Below are positions 27,053-38,600 of a DNA stretch of 64,000 bases, in pieces. A model generated the notes under the pieces. The model made no database searches. It saw nothing but the letters and a program-made list of their open reading frames with translations, and was not told where the DNA came from. The stretch spans positions 542,501-606,500 of the forward strand of contig NZ_CP131914.1 in NCBI RefSeq assembly GCF_040529045.1, read 5' to 3'. The position numbers and the translations under genes are program-made. Origin of the DNA: Xanthomonas indica. Lineage in GTDB: Bacteria; Pseudomonadota; Gammaproteobacteria; Xanthomonadales; Xanthomonadaceae. How positions within the stretch are numbered: the stretch's first letter is position 1; each line of letters begins with the position of its first letter.

Positions 27053-27886
27053 ATGGGACGCAGACGGGGAAAGACAGGATTCGACGCGCTGGCGGCGTTG
27101 CCGTGGCCGTTGGGCATCGTGGCCGGCATCGCCGGTTTCCTCGCCGTGCGCGACGGCATTCCCTGGTGGTTCTCCCGCCACGACGGCGCGTTATCGCAGG
27201 CCATCGCCCAGCAAGCGAAAGGCGCATTGGCTCCCCTGGCGTGGATCCTGCTGCTGCTCTGCTGGATCGCAGCGCTCGCCTCATTCCTCAAGGCGCGGCA
27301 TCGCCGCCGCCTGCTGGACACCCGCACCACTCTGGAAAGCCTGGCCGCCGGCGGCTGGCGCCAGTTCGAACGCTTGGTCGGCGAAGCCTTCCGCCGCCAG
27401 GGCTACGCGGTAGAAGAAACCGGCCTCGGCGGTGCCGACGGCGGCATCGACCTGATCCTGCGCAAGGACGGCCGCCGCACGCTAGTGCAATGCAAGCAAT
27501 GGAAGCGGCAGCAGGTTGGTGTCAGCGTCGTGCGCGAGATGTATGGATTGCTGGCGCATCACCAAGCCGATGCGGTGAAGATTGTTTGTGTGGGCAGCTA
27601 TACGAATGATGCGGAACGGTTTGCACGAGGCAAGCCGATCGAACTTATTAGCGGCGAGCGCCTGCTGGAGATGATTCGGGTGGCTCAGACCGATGGTACA
27701 GCTGAGGCGGCTACCAAGCCCCGCATCGAACCGGCGCTTGTCTCGCAGATTAATGCCACTTTTCAATCGCCAGCATGCCCACGATGCGGAAGCACGCTTG
27801 TGCGGCGAATCAACAGACGTACAGGTGAAGCATTCCTCGGCTGCAGCCAGTTCCCTAGATGTCGCGGATCAAACAAACCAATTTAA
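27053..27886 (+). CDS. Membrane-anchored Mrr-type endonuclease with C-terminal zinc ribbon
   Basis: A 277-residue protein. Two membrane segments (about 15-33 and 60-78) are followed by an Mrr_cat restriction-endonuclease domain (about 100-215). The active-site pattern GGADGGIDLIL...LVQCKQW supplies the Asp and Gln-x-Lys, preceded by the FERLVGEAFRRQGY helix. Residues about 240-272 are a topoisomerase-type four-Cys zinc ribbon (CPRCG...GCSQFPRC). Mrr proteins cut methylated or foreign DNA; membrane-tethered versions are less studied. Up to about 27500 the codons are GC-rich like the chromosome, but the 3' half is visibly AT-richer, suggesting a recombination junction within the gene. The ATG at 27053 is chosen over an upstream non-ATG extension. 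Confidence 0.83.
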   Translation: MGRRRGKTGFDALAALPWPLGIVAGIAGFLAVRDGIPWWFSRHDGALSQAIAQQAKGALAPLAWILLLLCWIAALASFLKARHRRRLLDTRTTLESLAAGGWRQFERLVGEAFRRQGYAVEETGLGGADGGIDLILRKDGRRTLVQCKQWKRQQVGVSVVREMYGLLAHHQADAVKIVCVGSYTNDAERFARGKPIELISGERLLEMIRVAQTDGTAEAATKPRIEPALVSQINATFQSPACPRCGSTLVRRINRRTGEAFLGCSQFPRCRGSNKPI

Positions 27887-27969
27887 AAAATAATTTTGGG
27901 TATCTATAAAGCCTATCAATATTTGCAACCGATAGACGTACCTTATTTTATGATCGACAAGAGGCAGTT

Positions 27970-29670
27970 ATGACAAGCAAAAAGAATTTTAAGGACATAT
28001 TGGAATCCATTGATGCACTTTCGAATAGAGGCGGCATATCCAGGCAGAGAGCCTTTGCCGCCTGGTATGCCATTCAATTTTTCGAAATTGACGAAGATGA
28101 TGCTTTAGAATCAGCAGCGGCTGATGGCGGAAACGACCAGGGGATCGACATAGTTTTCGCAGATCATAGACTTGAAGAGATGGTTGTTATCCAAGCTCAT
28201 TGCCCGGAAAATTTAGAAAAGAAAACCCCCAAGGCAAAATGGGACGCACTGGTCTCGTCCCTTCCATACATTAGAAATCATGGTAATTTAGTTAAAGCTG
28301 GGCGTCCAGATCTCGCAGAACAAATAAAGCAAATTAAAAGCCAAAATCCAGGCTTTAAGATTTCTGCGGGATTAATAACACTCGGAGCACACTCTGACGC
28401 CATTAAGAAGTCGCTTATTGCCCATAAGGCAGACAGCAGCTATAAAGACGTCAGCTTCTTTTATCTTAACCAAGACGATATCCATACTAGATATCAATCC
28501 CTTATCGACGCCGAACTTGGCATACCCGAAGATACGCTGGAATTTTCTGGCGGCCATTTTGAGGATGAAGGCGAGTATGGTCGATCGTGGGTTGGATCTA
28601 TTTCAAGCTCAGAATTGCAACGCCTCCATAGCTCGCACGAAAATAGATTGTTTGCAGGAAACGTGCGCCTGTACTTAGGAAGTCGAAAAGGAGGAATCAA
28701 TGAGCAAATTATAAAAACGGCCGAGAATTCTCCTGGTAATTTCTGGGCACTCAATAACGGCATTACTATAGTCGCTGATTCCGTATCCCTCAACCAAAAG
28801 ACGTCTAAAAGCGCTGCCATCAAGGGAACGAGCCTTACTTTGAGAAGGTTTTCCATAGTTAATGGGTGTCAAACGACTTCTAGCTTGGTTCGAGCAAACG
28901 CGAACCAGAGCGCAAAAGTTCTTGCGCGTGTTATTGCGGCTCGCAAAGACCTAAAGAATGAAATTGTCCGTTATAACAACTCTCAAAACTCGGTTAAAAT
29001 ATGGACCGTTCGCGCTGTTGACGACATACAAGAGCGACTGCGCAAAGAATTCGCAAAATCAAATATTTCTTACGCCCCGAAACAATCTGGATCTCGCAGA
29101 AAGAAAGACGGTGCAACCATCGAATTAGATAAGGTGACCCAGTATCTCGCATCCGCTGAACAGGATTATCTCATACAAGCTATAAACAATAAGAGTGAAC
29201 TTTTTGACCAGCCTTACCAACATCTGTTTGGCCGCGACATAGGTGCGCCCGATGTGTATCTTGCGTGGCTTGTTGGAAATTTTTCGGAGGAAGAGCGAAA
29301 GAAACTTCATTCTGCGGTTAAAGAGGACGAAAGTGCGTCATTACTTGGCGTCGCTAGCAGCTACTGGATAATCTTTAGCACATATAGAATTTTGGCGAGC
29401 CAGGATTCTTTCCAAAGAGATGCCATAAGCCTTGAAAAAATGCTTCTTCCAGAATTTCAAAATGCCTTGCGCAAGTATGCGACGAAAGCAACCGAGATAT
29501 TTTACGAAGCAGCAATTGACACTTATGAGCGGGAAGAATATGGATCAATAAAGAGTTGCTTTCGCTCGAATAAATTTCTTCAAAAAATAAGCGCAAAACT
29601 TGGCATGAAAGCGGCCAAGCTCAAAGGCTTACCCAATCTCACGCACGCTGCAAAATCTGCCCATAAGTAA
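27970..29670 (+). CDS. AIPR-family abortive-infection phage-resistance protein
   Basis: A 566-residue protein with the AIPR core: NVRLYLGSRKGGINEQI, NFWALNNGITIVAD and FSIVNGCQTTSSL. The N-terminus (about 30-85) resembles a restriction-endonuclease fold (ADGGNDQGIDIVFAD, then VVIQAH), with His where the usual catalytic Lys would be. AIPR proteins act in abortive infection or restriction-like defence. The base composition is strikingly AT-rich compared with the roughly 70% GC neighbours, a sign of recent transfer. It lies 83 bp after the Mrr-type nuclease. No methyltransferase is adjacent. Confidence 0.85.
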   Translation: MTSKKNFKDILESIDALSNRGGISRQRAFAAWYAIQFFEIDEDDALESAAADGGNDQGIDIVFADHRLEEMVVIQAHCPENLEKKTPKAKWDALVSSLPYIRNHGNLVKAGRPDLAEQIKQIKSQNPGFKISAGLITLGAHSDAIKKSLIAHKADSSYKDVSFFYLNQDDIHTRYQSLIDAELGIPEDTLEFSGGHFEDEGEYGRSWVGSISSSELQRLHSSHENRLFAGNVRLYLGSRKGGINEQIIKTAENSPGNFWALNNGITIVADSVSLNQKTSKSAAIKGTSLTLRRFSIVNGCQTTSSLVRANANQSAKVLARVIAARKDLKNEIVRYNNSQNSVKIWTVRAVDDIQERLRKEFAKSNISYAPKQSGSRRKKDGATIELDKVTQYLASAEQDYLIQAINNKSELFDQPYQHLFGRDIGAPDVYLAWLVGNFSEEERKKLHSAVKEDESASLLGVASSYWIIFSTYRILASQDSFQRDAISLEKMLLPEFQNALRKYATKATEIFYEAAIDTYEREEYGSIKSCFRSNKFLQKISAKLGMKAAKLKGLPNLTHAAKSAHK

Positions 29671-29816
29671 TGAAAACGCCAAGGAATCAGGTGCATTTTT
29701 TGGAAATGGAGCCGATTTTTAGCCAAAAATGAATCGGGGGCGTATCGCCTGCTTGCGCAGAAGATGCGCCGCCCGCGCCTAGGTGCAACAGGGCTCGAAG
29801 TGCACTATTTGCATCC

Positions 29817-30189
29817 TCACCCTCGATTCCACAGCCCAGCAAAATCGAACGAAAGTTGCCGGTGGTGGCGAATGGAGAGCAGATACACGGCGGCGGATGC
29901 CTCCACCGCCGTGTACAGCATCAGGTAGTCGCCGTGCAGGTAGATGCGCAACGCATCCGGTGCTCCCGCCGGCATTGCGTCCAGTTGCGCCAGCGCCTCG
30001 GCCGATTGCGGTGGGGTGTCCAGGTAGGGCAGGCCGATGCGGGGGGAAGCGCCGCAGGTTCGGTATCACGGCCGCCCGCAATTCGGCGAGCAGGTCATCG
30101 AAGGCCGCAGCGGCATCAGCGTCCAGCAGGAAGGTTTCGATCGCGTCGAGGCATGCGAGGAAGCTCTCCGTCAGTTCGACGCGATGCAA
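29817..30189 (-). pseudogene. Frameshifted RelE/ParE-type toxin
   Basis: The first 49 codons (HRVELTESFLACLDAIETFL...) and the downstream segment (LRIYLHGDYLMLYTAVEAS...) are in different frames. The break maps to a run of six G on the plus strand (30041-30046). Removing one base restores about 123 codons of a ParE/RelE-like fold, ending at TGA 29817-29819. The only available start is TTG at 30189. It is either a decayed toxin, a slippage-prone switch, or an assembly error. The antitoxin gene is just upstream. Confidence 0.65.
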
Positions 30190-30535
30190 CGGTCAACCCC
30201 GCTTCTTGGTCGCCCGCTTGCCGGGGTCTGCGGGATGGCGCCTTGGCGGCCGCACGCCGCTGCTGCAGTTGGCCGATGGCCGCGTCGGCCTCTACGGTGC
30301 GGCCTGCTGCAATATCAGCCAAGCCGCGCTTCGCATCGTCGAGCAACAGCAGGTGGGTGCGCTCGCGCTCGAGCCGGTGATAGTAGTCCAGCCGGTCGGC
30401 GTCGATCAGCGCGACGTAGCTCTCGCCGTTCTTGGTGATGATCTTCTCGGCGCCGGCCTTCGCCTGGTCGGCCAGTTCGGAGAGATTGGCGCGCGCCAGA
30501 GTGAAAGGCACCACGTCGTTGACGGAAAAGCCCAT
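30116..30535 (-). CDS. Phd/YefM-type antitoxin with an abnormal C-terminus
   Basis: The N-terminal half is a normal Phd/YefM antitoxin (VPFTLARANLSELADQAKAGAEKIITKNGESYVALID). AAAGGAG precedes the ATG by about 7 bp. The C-terminus after about residue 85 is unusual and overlaps the toxin by 74 bp. In the +1 frame the DNA reads a basic tail GKRATKKRG followed by TGA (30193-30195) just before the toxin start. This suggests a frameshift near codon 90 and a natural end at 30193. It partners with the frameshifted toxin at 29817-30189. Confidence 0.6.
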   Translation of the reverse strand: MGFSVNDVVPFTLARANLSELADQAKAGAEKIITKNGESYVALIDADRLDYYHRLERERTHLLLLDDAKRGLADIAAGRTVEADAAIGQLQQRRAAAKAPSRRPRQAGDQEAGLTVASRRTDGELPRMPRRDRNLPAGR

Positions 30536-30813
30536 GGCCCGCTCCTTTCACTATTGATTACAGCATTCTGTACAGGCTATCGCCTGCATGGTGTTGCTGC
30601 CAGCGCACACGGACGCTCGTCCGGGCAGGGCCCAACGCGTGGCATGGCGATGGGCAAGGCCGCACCAACGCAGGTCGCATCCCCCTCCTGAGCGCTACAA
30701 GCGCTCCAGCCACCGACCGGACTTCTGCGGGTACGTCCTGCCCCGGAATCTTGACCTCCCATACATCCAACCCACCGCATCCTCGCCCCGATTCCAACAC
30801 CGGAGGCGGGGAC

Positions 30814-31146
30814 ATGACGAAGTGGATGGGGGCCGCGCTGGCCGCGGCGATGCTGGTGACCGGCTGCGCCCGGGTGGAGGGCGAGAAGTTCGTCGGCCAC
30901 TGGGTCAACGTGGAGTCGAAAGACGACACGATGGACATCGAGCGCAACGGGGAGTCGTTCATGGTGCGCAACACCACGCCGCGCTTCTTCAGCCGCAAGC
31001 CCAAGACCGAGAGCTACCCGGCCATCTACAAGGACGGCGTGCTGCAGGTGACCAACGACGGCGAGACGGTGAACTTCGCCATCGACGAGGCCGATGGGCA
31101 CCTCAATACCGGCAGCGACGAGTACCAGCGGGTTCCGGCCAAGTAG
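30814..31146 (+). CDS. Small predicted lipoprotein
   Basis: A 110-residue protein with a lipoprotein signal (MTKWMGAALAAAMLVTGCARV; lipobox LVTGC, Cys18). The mature domain, about 90 residues, contains FVGHWVNVES, FFSRKPKTESYPAIYKDG and QVTNDGETVNFAI, suggesting a small beta-barrel or lipocalin-like lid. I do not recognise the family. GGAGG lies about 8 bp before the ATG. Confidence 0.75.
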   Translation: MTKWMGAALAAAMLVTGCARVEGEKFVGHWVNVESKDDTMDIERNGESFMVRNTTPRFFSRKPKTESYPAIYKDGVLQVTNDGETVNFAIDEADGHLNTGSDEYQRVPAK

Positions 31147-31370
31147 GCGCATCGTCGGCGTGCGTTGTCCCGGATGACGCGACGCCCAGCCTGAAATCCA
31201 CACTGAGTGTCGCGCCAGCGCGGCGCGCAGCATGGTTTCGCTTGCATTCGATGCAGCGCCTGGCGCGCGCGAATGCGGATATCTGAAGTTCTCGTCGGTT
31301 TTCGGATCGGCCTCACGCATCACACCGGCAGCACCGCTGAGGCCCTTCCCGCGCGCCGCGCGTCCACCGG

Positions 31371-31937
31371 TTAGGCGCGCGGCGCGGGCGCCGCAATGCC
31401 GTCGACGAACAACCCGATCAGGTGCGCAATCCGCGTTTTCGGCGAGCCGAGCTGCTCGGTGGCCAGTGAGGTCGCGGTGGCGACGACGACCAGATCGTCG
31501 AAGGAGACGTCGCGCCGGACGGCGCCGCTCTTCTGCGCGCGCCGCAATAGTTGCTGTCCTTCCTTGCTGACGGCTTCGCAGCCCGGCGTGCCGCTCTGCA
31601 GCACCGCGCCGAGCGAGGCGGCCAGCCCGCGGTAGACGCTGGTGTGCAGCGCCAGGTCCTCGAGATACGCGCGCAGTGCGGCCAACGCATCGAGCGTGCT
31701 GGCGCGCGCGTGGCTGGCCGCGGCCAGCGACAGGAAGCGGCCGCTGTAGGCCGCAGCGAACAAGGACTCGCGCGTGGGGAAGCGCCGATAGAGCGTGCCG
31801 ATGCCCACGCCGGCGCGCTTGGCGACGTCTTCCATCGACGCCTCGGCACCGCGCTCCAGGAACACCTCCTCTGCCGCCGCGAGCAAGCGCTCGCGGTTTC
31901 GCTGGGCATCGGCGCGCAGGGGGGTGTCGGCGGTCAA
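31371..31937 (-). CDS. TetR-family transcriptional repressor
   Basis: A 188-residue TetR-type regulator. The N-terminal helix-turn-helix is clear: RERLLAAAEEVFLERGAEAS, then EDVAKRAGVGIGTLYRRFPTRESLF. The C-terminal ligand domain contains LEDLALHTSVYRGLAASLG. The start is assigned to TTG (31937), the first usable codon downstream of the divergent promoter and in line with the family's usual N-terminus; it has no good ribosome-binding site. It is divergent from an SDR oxidoreductase, which it most likely represses together with itself through the palindromes between the genes. Confidence 0.85.
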   Translation of the reverse strand: MTADTPLRADAQRNRERLLAAAEEVFLERGAEASMEDVAKRAGVGIGTLYRRFPTRESLFAAAYSGRFLSLAAASHARASTLDALAALRAYLEDLALHTSVYRGLAASLGAVLQSGTPGCEAVSKEGQQLLRRAQKSGAVRRDVSFDDLVVVATATSLATEQLGSPKTRIAHLIGLFVDGIAAPAPRA

Positions 31938-31956
31938 CGGGGTGTTCCGAGGTGGC

Positions 31957-32012
31957 TTGTGGAAACGGAGGCTACCTCCGTATATTAAGTGGAGCAATCC
32001 TCCACTTATCAA
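31957..32012. promoter_or_regulatory. Divergent promoters with two operator palindromes
   Basis: For the SDR gene: -35 TTGTGG (31957-31962), 18-bp spacer, -10 TATATT (31981-31986). A perfect palindrome CGGAGG-CTA-CCTCCG (31966-31980) fills the spacer. A second, TAAGTGGAG-CAATC-CTCCACTTA (31986-32008), covers the start region. On the other strand, TTGATA (32007-32012 complement) and TAATAT (31982-31987 complement) form a possible TetR-gene promoter with a 19-bp spacer. Either palindrome could be the TetR operator; the longer one is the better candidate. Confidence 0.75.
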
Positions 32013-32022
32013 GGGCAGCGAG

Positions 32023-32766
32023 ATGGACAAGCGATTCGAGGGCAAGGTGGTCGCAATCACCGGCGGCACCGACGGCATCGGCCTGGTGACGGCGAGGGCG
32101 TTTGCGCGGGAAGGCGCGCAGGTCTACATCACGGGGCGACGGCAGGACCGGCTGGACGCGGCCGTGGCGGAGATCGGCGGCGGCGCGGTGGGCGTGCAGG
32201 GCGACGTCGGCGTTCCCGAGGACATGGATCGGCTCTATGCGCGCATCCAGCAGGACCATGGCCGGCTGGATGTGGTGTTCGCCAACGCGGGCGTTTCCGA
32301 GTCGGCGGCGCTGGGCGAGATCGACGTCGCGCACCTGGAGCGCCTGCTGGCAACCAACATCAAGGGCACGGTCTTCACCGTGCAGAAGGCGCTGCCGCTG
32401 ATGGCGACCGGCGGCGCGGTGATCCTGGCCGGCTCGGTGGCCGGCAGCAAGGGGATCGGCGCGCTCTCGGTGTACAGCGCCACGAAGGCGGCCATCCGCT
32501 CCTTCGCGCGCACCTGGACGACCGACCTGAAAAGCCGCGGCATCAGGGTGAACGTGGTGTCGCCCGGCATGGTCCACACGCCGGCCATGCAGACCTATCT
32601 GGAAGCCAATGCGGATGCCGAGGCGGCGTTCAAGCAGATGATCCCGTTCGGGCGGCTGGGCGATGCGGAGGAAATCGCGGAGGCGGTGCTGTTCCTGGCC
32701 TCGGACGCGTCCGGCTTCATCGCGGGACAGGAACTGTTCGTCGATGGCGGGGTCATGGCCATCTAG
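32023..32766 (+). CDS. SDR-family NAD(P)-dependent oxidoreductase
   Basis: A 247-residue classical short-chain dehydrogenase. It has the dinucleotide-binding TGGTDGIG near residue 14, NAG in VFANAGVSES, catalytic Tyr/Lys in YSATKAA near residue 152 and the C-terminal FLASDASGFIAGQELFVDGG motif. GITGRRQDRL after the second beta strand suggests preference for NADP (Arg residues). The substrate is unknown. It is transcribed away from its probable TetR repressor. It may detoxify or reduce a xenobiotic quinone or aldehyde. Confidence 0.88.
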   Translation: MDKRFEGKVVAITGGTDGIGLVTARAFAREGAQVYITGRRQDRLDAAVAEIGGGAVGVQGDVGVPEDMDRLYARIQQDHGRLDVVFANAGVSESAALGEIDVAHLERLLATNIKGTVFTVQKALPLMATGGAVILAGSVAGSKGIGALSVYSATKAAIRSFARTWTTDLKSRGIRVNVVSPGMVHTPAMQTYLEANADAEAAFKQMIPFGRLGDAEEIAEAVLFLASDASGFIAGQELFVDGGVMAI

Positions 32767-32819
32767 CCTGCCTGGGAGCCCGTGGCGGCCAGCACGATCC
32801 GGCCGCCTGGTGGATGCCG

Positions 32820-33617
32820 CTATGGTTCACGAAACGCGGCCCGCCACTGCGGAAACACGGGCCGGTAGTCCACCGCCCATTTCCTGCCGCCAAGTGCGAT
32901 CGCGCCCTTCTTCTTGCGACGTGCAAGGAAGGCGATCAGTGCCGGCTCTTGCGTGCCCGGCAGGAAGATCGAATAGTCATCGCCACGCTTCAGCGTGGTG
33001 GGATCCTCCAGGCCCGGCCAACTGGCCGGCCAGACGATGGAGGCATCGGGGGCATAGCTGTAGTCCCAGAACATGACCTCCAATCGATCGGGAATCCACT
33101 TGGTGGCGCTCGCCACGTGGAAGTCGGCGAGATACCGATGCAGGCCGGCGATGTTGGCCGGCAACACGTCGGGCTGCTTCTCGCCTGCGCGGCGCAAGGC
33201 GACGCCCGCGGTGGCATGGCCAAGGCCGTGCACCTCGGTCATGAGCTTGCGTCCATCCACATCCAGGAACAGATACGACGTGGGTCGATCTGTCCAATTG
33301 GGTCGCAAGTCGATCTTCTTCGGAACCGGTTCCGAGATGAAGCCACGCAGCGTGGCCTCGACGTCGGCCAACTGCGCCGGGCTCAAACGTGCGGTCATGT
33401 GGGTGTACGCGCCCGCGTTGGTCTTCTCGACGAAGATGACGCGGCCATCGTCGTAGAGCGCGAACCACGGTGTGTCCGCGCCAATGACCATCGCCCACGG
33501 ATCGGTGATGAGCAGGACGGCGACCGGACGGGCACTGGCGGGTGCCTGGGTCGCCTCGCCGGCAACGCCAGCGAATGACGCAAGCAAGGCGACGAGCGCG
33601 AAGACGATCCTGAGCAT
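32820..33617 (-). CDS. Secreted protein of unknown function
   Basis: A 265-residue protein with a signal peptide (MLRIVFALVALLASFAGVAG). The mature protein contains PWFALYDDGRVIFVEK, LSPAQLADVEATLRGF and ATAGVALRRAGEKQPDVLP, a layout seen in uncharacterised proteins of this group. I do not recognise a catalytic motif. The start at 33617 is the natural beginning of the signal peptide; longer versions run over the recD 3' region in a non-homologous frame. It is separated from recD by about 50 bp. Confidence 0.7.
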   Translation of the reverse strand: MLRIVFALVALLASFAGVAGEATQAPASARPVAVLLITDPWAMVIGADTPWFALYDDGRVIFVEKTNAGAYTHMTARLSPAQLADVEATLRGFISEPVPKKIDLRPNWTDRPTSYLFLDVDGRKLMTEVHGLGHATAGVALRRAGEKQPDVLPANIAGLHRYLADFHVASATKWIPDRLEVMFWDYSYAPDASIVWPASWPGLEDPTTLKRGDDYSIFLPGTQEPALIAFLARRKKKGAIALGGRKWAVDYRPVFPQWRAAFREP

Positions 33618-33667
33618 GCGGGCTGGACACGAGAAGGTGGTCGGATCATCGCATGGCGCACCGATGG

Positions 33668-35637
<1,970 letters not shown>

Positions 35638-35641
<4 letters not shown>

Positions 35642-38600
35642 GGGGTGGGGGCTCCGTGGGCGGACGCACCCTCACCCCAACCCCTCTCCCGAGGGGAGAG
35701 GGGCTCAGCCGGGGCGCCGGCGAAGAGGGCGTCGACGCCTTCGATCAGGTGCGGGTCGAAGCGCCAGGCGTGCACGCCCGGCGATGGGTCGCGGGCGGCG
35801 TCGAGGCCGCGGCAGAACAGGTAGCGCACGCCGCCGAAGTCGCGGGCGTAGTCGTAGCCCTCGCCCAGGCGAAAGCGCAGCCAGCGGTGCAGGGCCACGG
35901 TGTAGATCAGCGCCTGCAGGGTGTACTCGCTGTGCGCCATCGCCCGCGCCAAGGCGTCGGGGCCGTAGGCCGGCAGGCGGTTGGACTTGTAGTCGAGCAC
36001 GTACCAGCGGCCGTCGTGGTGGTAGGTGAGGTCGATCAGGCCGGTCATCAGCCCCTCCAGGCGCTGCCGCGCGCCGAACGCCTGGCGCTCGCCGGCCACG
36101 CCGAAGCGGTGCAGCAGCGCCAGCAGTGCGTCGACGCGGGTCGGGCGCATCGCGAAGTGAAATTCCATTTCGTTGCGCCGCTGCTCCTCCGGCACCGCGG
36201 CCAGGCAGGTGCCTTCCGGCAGCGCCACGGTGAGGGTATGGCCGACCAGGGCGGTGAGCATGGCGGTGCCGTCTTCCAGTTCGTCCTCGGCGTAGCCGCC
36301 GCGCTGCAGCGCTTCGACGATGGCGGTGACCTGCCCGGCCGGCGCCGGCTGGCCCGGCCGCCAGTCGCGCCAGGCGGCGAAGTCGCAGCGCTCGAATACG
36401 TCGTGCATGGCCACGCCGAAACGGTTGCCGACGAAGCGGCGGTCGACCATGTCCACCTCCACCGCGGCGCTGACCGGCTCGCTGGCGGCGGGTTCGTCGC
36501 TGCCGCCGCTGCTGGGCACCGTGGCGCTGGCCATCGGGTCGCTGCCGGCATCGGCATTGGCCAGTTGGGTGAAGCTGTACACCCACCACTCCGGCAGCAC
36601 CCGCCGCTGCGGCACGCGCGCTGGCGGTACCGGCGGCGCCGGCTCGGGGGGCAGCCGCGGCAACTGCGCCGGCGGCGGGGTGCTGTCGAGGGCGATGGCG
36701 CCGGGCGCGGCGGCGGCCTGCAGGGCGTCGAGATCGCGCAGCATCGGCGCCAGCGCGGTGCGCTCGTGCTGCGGGAAGGCGCCGGTGGCGATCCACAGCG
36801 CATGTTCGGCGCGGGTCAGGCCGACGTAGAGCAGGCGCGCGTCCTCGGCGCGCTGTTCCTGTTTCCACGCGGCTTCGGCCGTCTCCCAGGCCGGATCGGA
36901 TGCGCCGCCGCTGCGGCCGGTGTTCCATTGCAACTGGCGCCCGCCCTGAGGTGCCGGCACCACGCAGTGCCGCCCGGGGCTGCGCTCGCTGCGACCGATG
37001 CCGGCGTACGGCAGGAACACCAGCGGATACTCCAGGCCCTTGCTCTTGTGCAGGGTGACGATCTGCACGCGGCGCGCATCCGACTCCAGCCGCAGCTGCT
37101 GCGCTTCGTCGCTGTCGTCGGCATTGGCGATGCGCCGCGCCAGCCAGTCGACCAGGCCGTGCGGGCCGAGCGCGCGGGTGTCGGCTTCCTGCAGCAGTTC
37201 GGCCAGCTGCAGGTAGTTGGTGAGGCGGCGCTCGCCGTCGACCAGCGCCAGCAGGCGCTGCCCGTGCGCGGCGCCGAGGTCGCCGATCAGCGCCAGCGGG
37301 CCGCCGCGCTGCCAGCGCTCGCGCCAGTCCAGCGCCTGTTGCTGCCAGCGGCGATGACGCTCGCCGTCGTGGTCGAGTGCGGCGATGGCCGCGGCGTCCT
37401 CGCCGATCAGCACAGTGGCCAGTGCGGCGCGCAGGCGGCCGTCGTCGCCGGGGTCGAGCAGCGCCTGCAGCAGCGCCAGCAGTTCCAGCGCCTCGTCGGT
37501 GGCGAACAGGCTGCGGCGGCCGGCGGCGACTGCGGGGATGCCGGCGGCGGCCAGCGCCTGCTGGATGCGCGTGGCCTCGCCGTGGCTGCGCACCAGCACG
37601 GCGATGTCGCCGGCCTGCACAGGGCGGCCGAGCAACGTGGCGTTGCCGTCGCGCGCATCGGCCAGCCAGCCGCGGATCGCCGCGACGCAGGCGGCGGTGC
37701 ACAGCTCGCGGGCGCGGCCGGCGCTCCAGGGCTTGGGTTTTCCGGGTGCCTTGGCGGTGGCCGGCGGCGGTGGCGGTTCCGGCGCGCGCCACACGGTCAG
37801 CGCCGGGGCCGGTGTGCCGTTGCGCTGCAGGTCGGCATCGACGCGCTTGCTGCCCGGCTGCACCGGGTGGAAGGCGATGCCGTCGGTGAGGAAGGCCTCG
37901 GCGTAGCCGGCTTGCGCGTACAGCGCGTCGATCGCCGCCAGCAGCGCGGGGCGCGAGCGGAAGTTGTGCGCCAGCGGCGGCGCGCGTTCGGCGTCCGCGG
38001 CGGCCGCCAGGTAGGTGCGCACGTCGCCGCCGCGGAAGCCGTAGATGGCCTGCTTGGGGTCGCCGATCAGGGCGAGCAGCGGCGGCGTGTCGTCGGGTGC
38101 TAGCAGCGATGCGATCGCCGTATCGTCTTGCGCCGCAGAGGAGCCTGCCGTCTCTGGAGCGAACACCTTGCGGAAGATCGTCCACTGGCGATCGTCGGTG
38201 TCCTGGAATTCGTCCACCAGGGCCACCGCGTACTGCGCGCGCAGCCGCTGCGCCAGAGCGGCGCCGTGCGGGCCTTCCAGCGCGCGCGCCACGCCCTCGA
38301 CCAGGTCGTCGTAGGTCTGCACGCGGCGCTGGCGCTTGAGATAGGCCAGCCGCTCCGCCGCGTCGGCGCGCAGCGCGTGCAATAGGCAGATGCGGCGTTG
38401 CGTGCGCCACTGCGCCAGTTGCGCCAATGCGGCCAGGTAGCCGTCGATGGCGTGGCTCAGCGGCGAGGCCGGGGTGCGCTCGGCGTGCTTCTTGTTGGTG
38501 CCGGCGGCCAGTTCAGTGGCGGTGAGCTTGACCAGCTTCGGGTGCGGCGGCGCGTCCGCCGCCGGCGCCGCGGCGAAGGCGTCCAGCCAGTGCCACAGCG

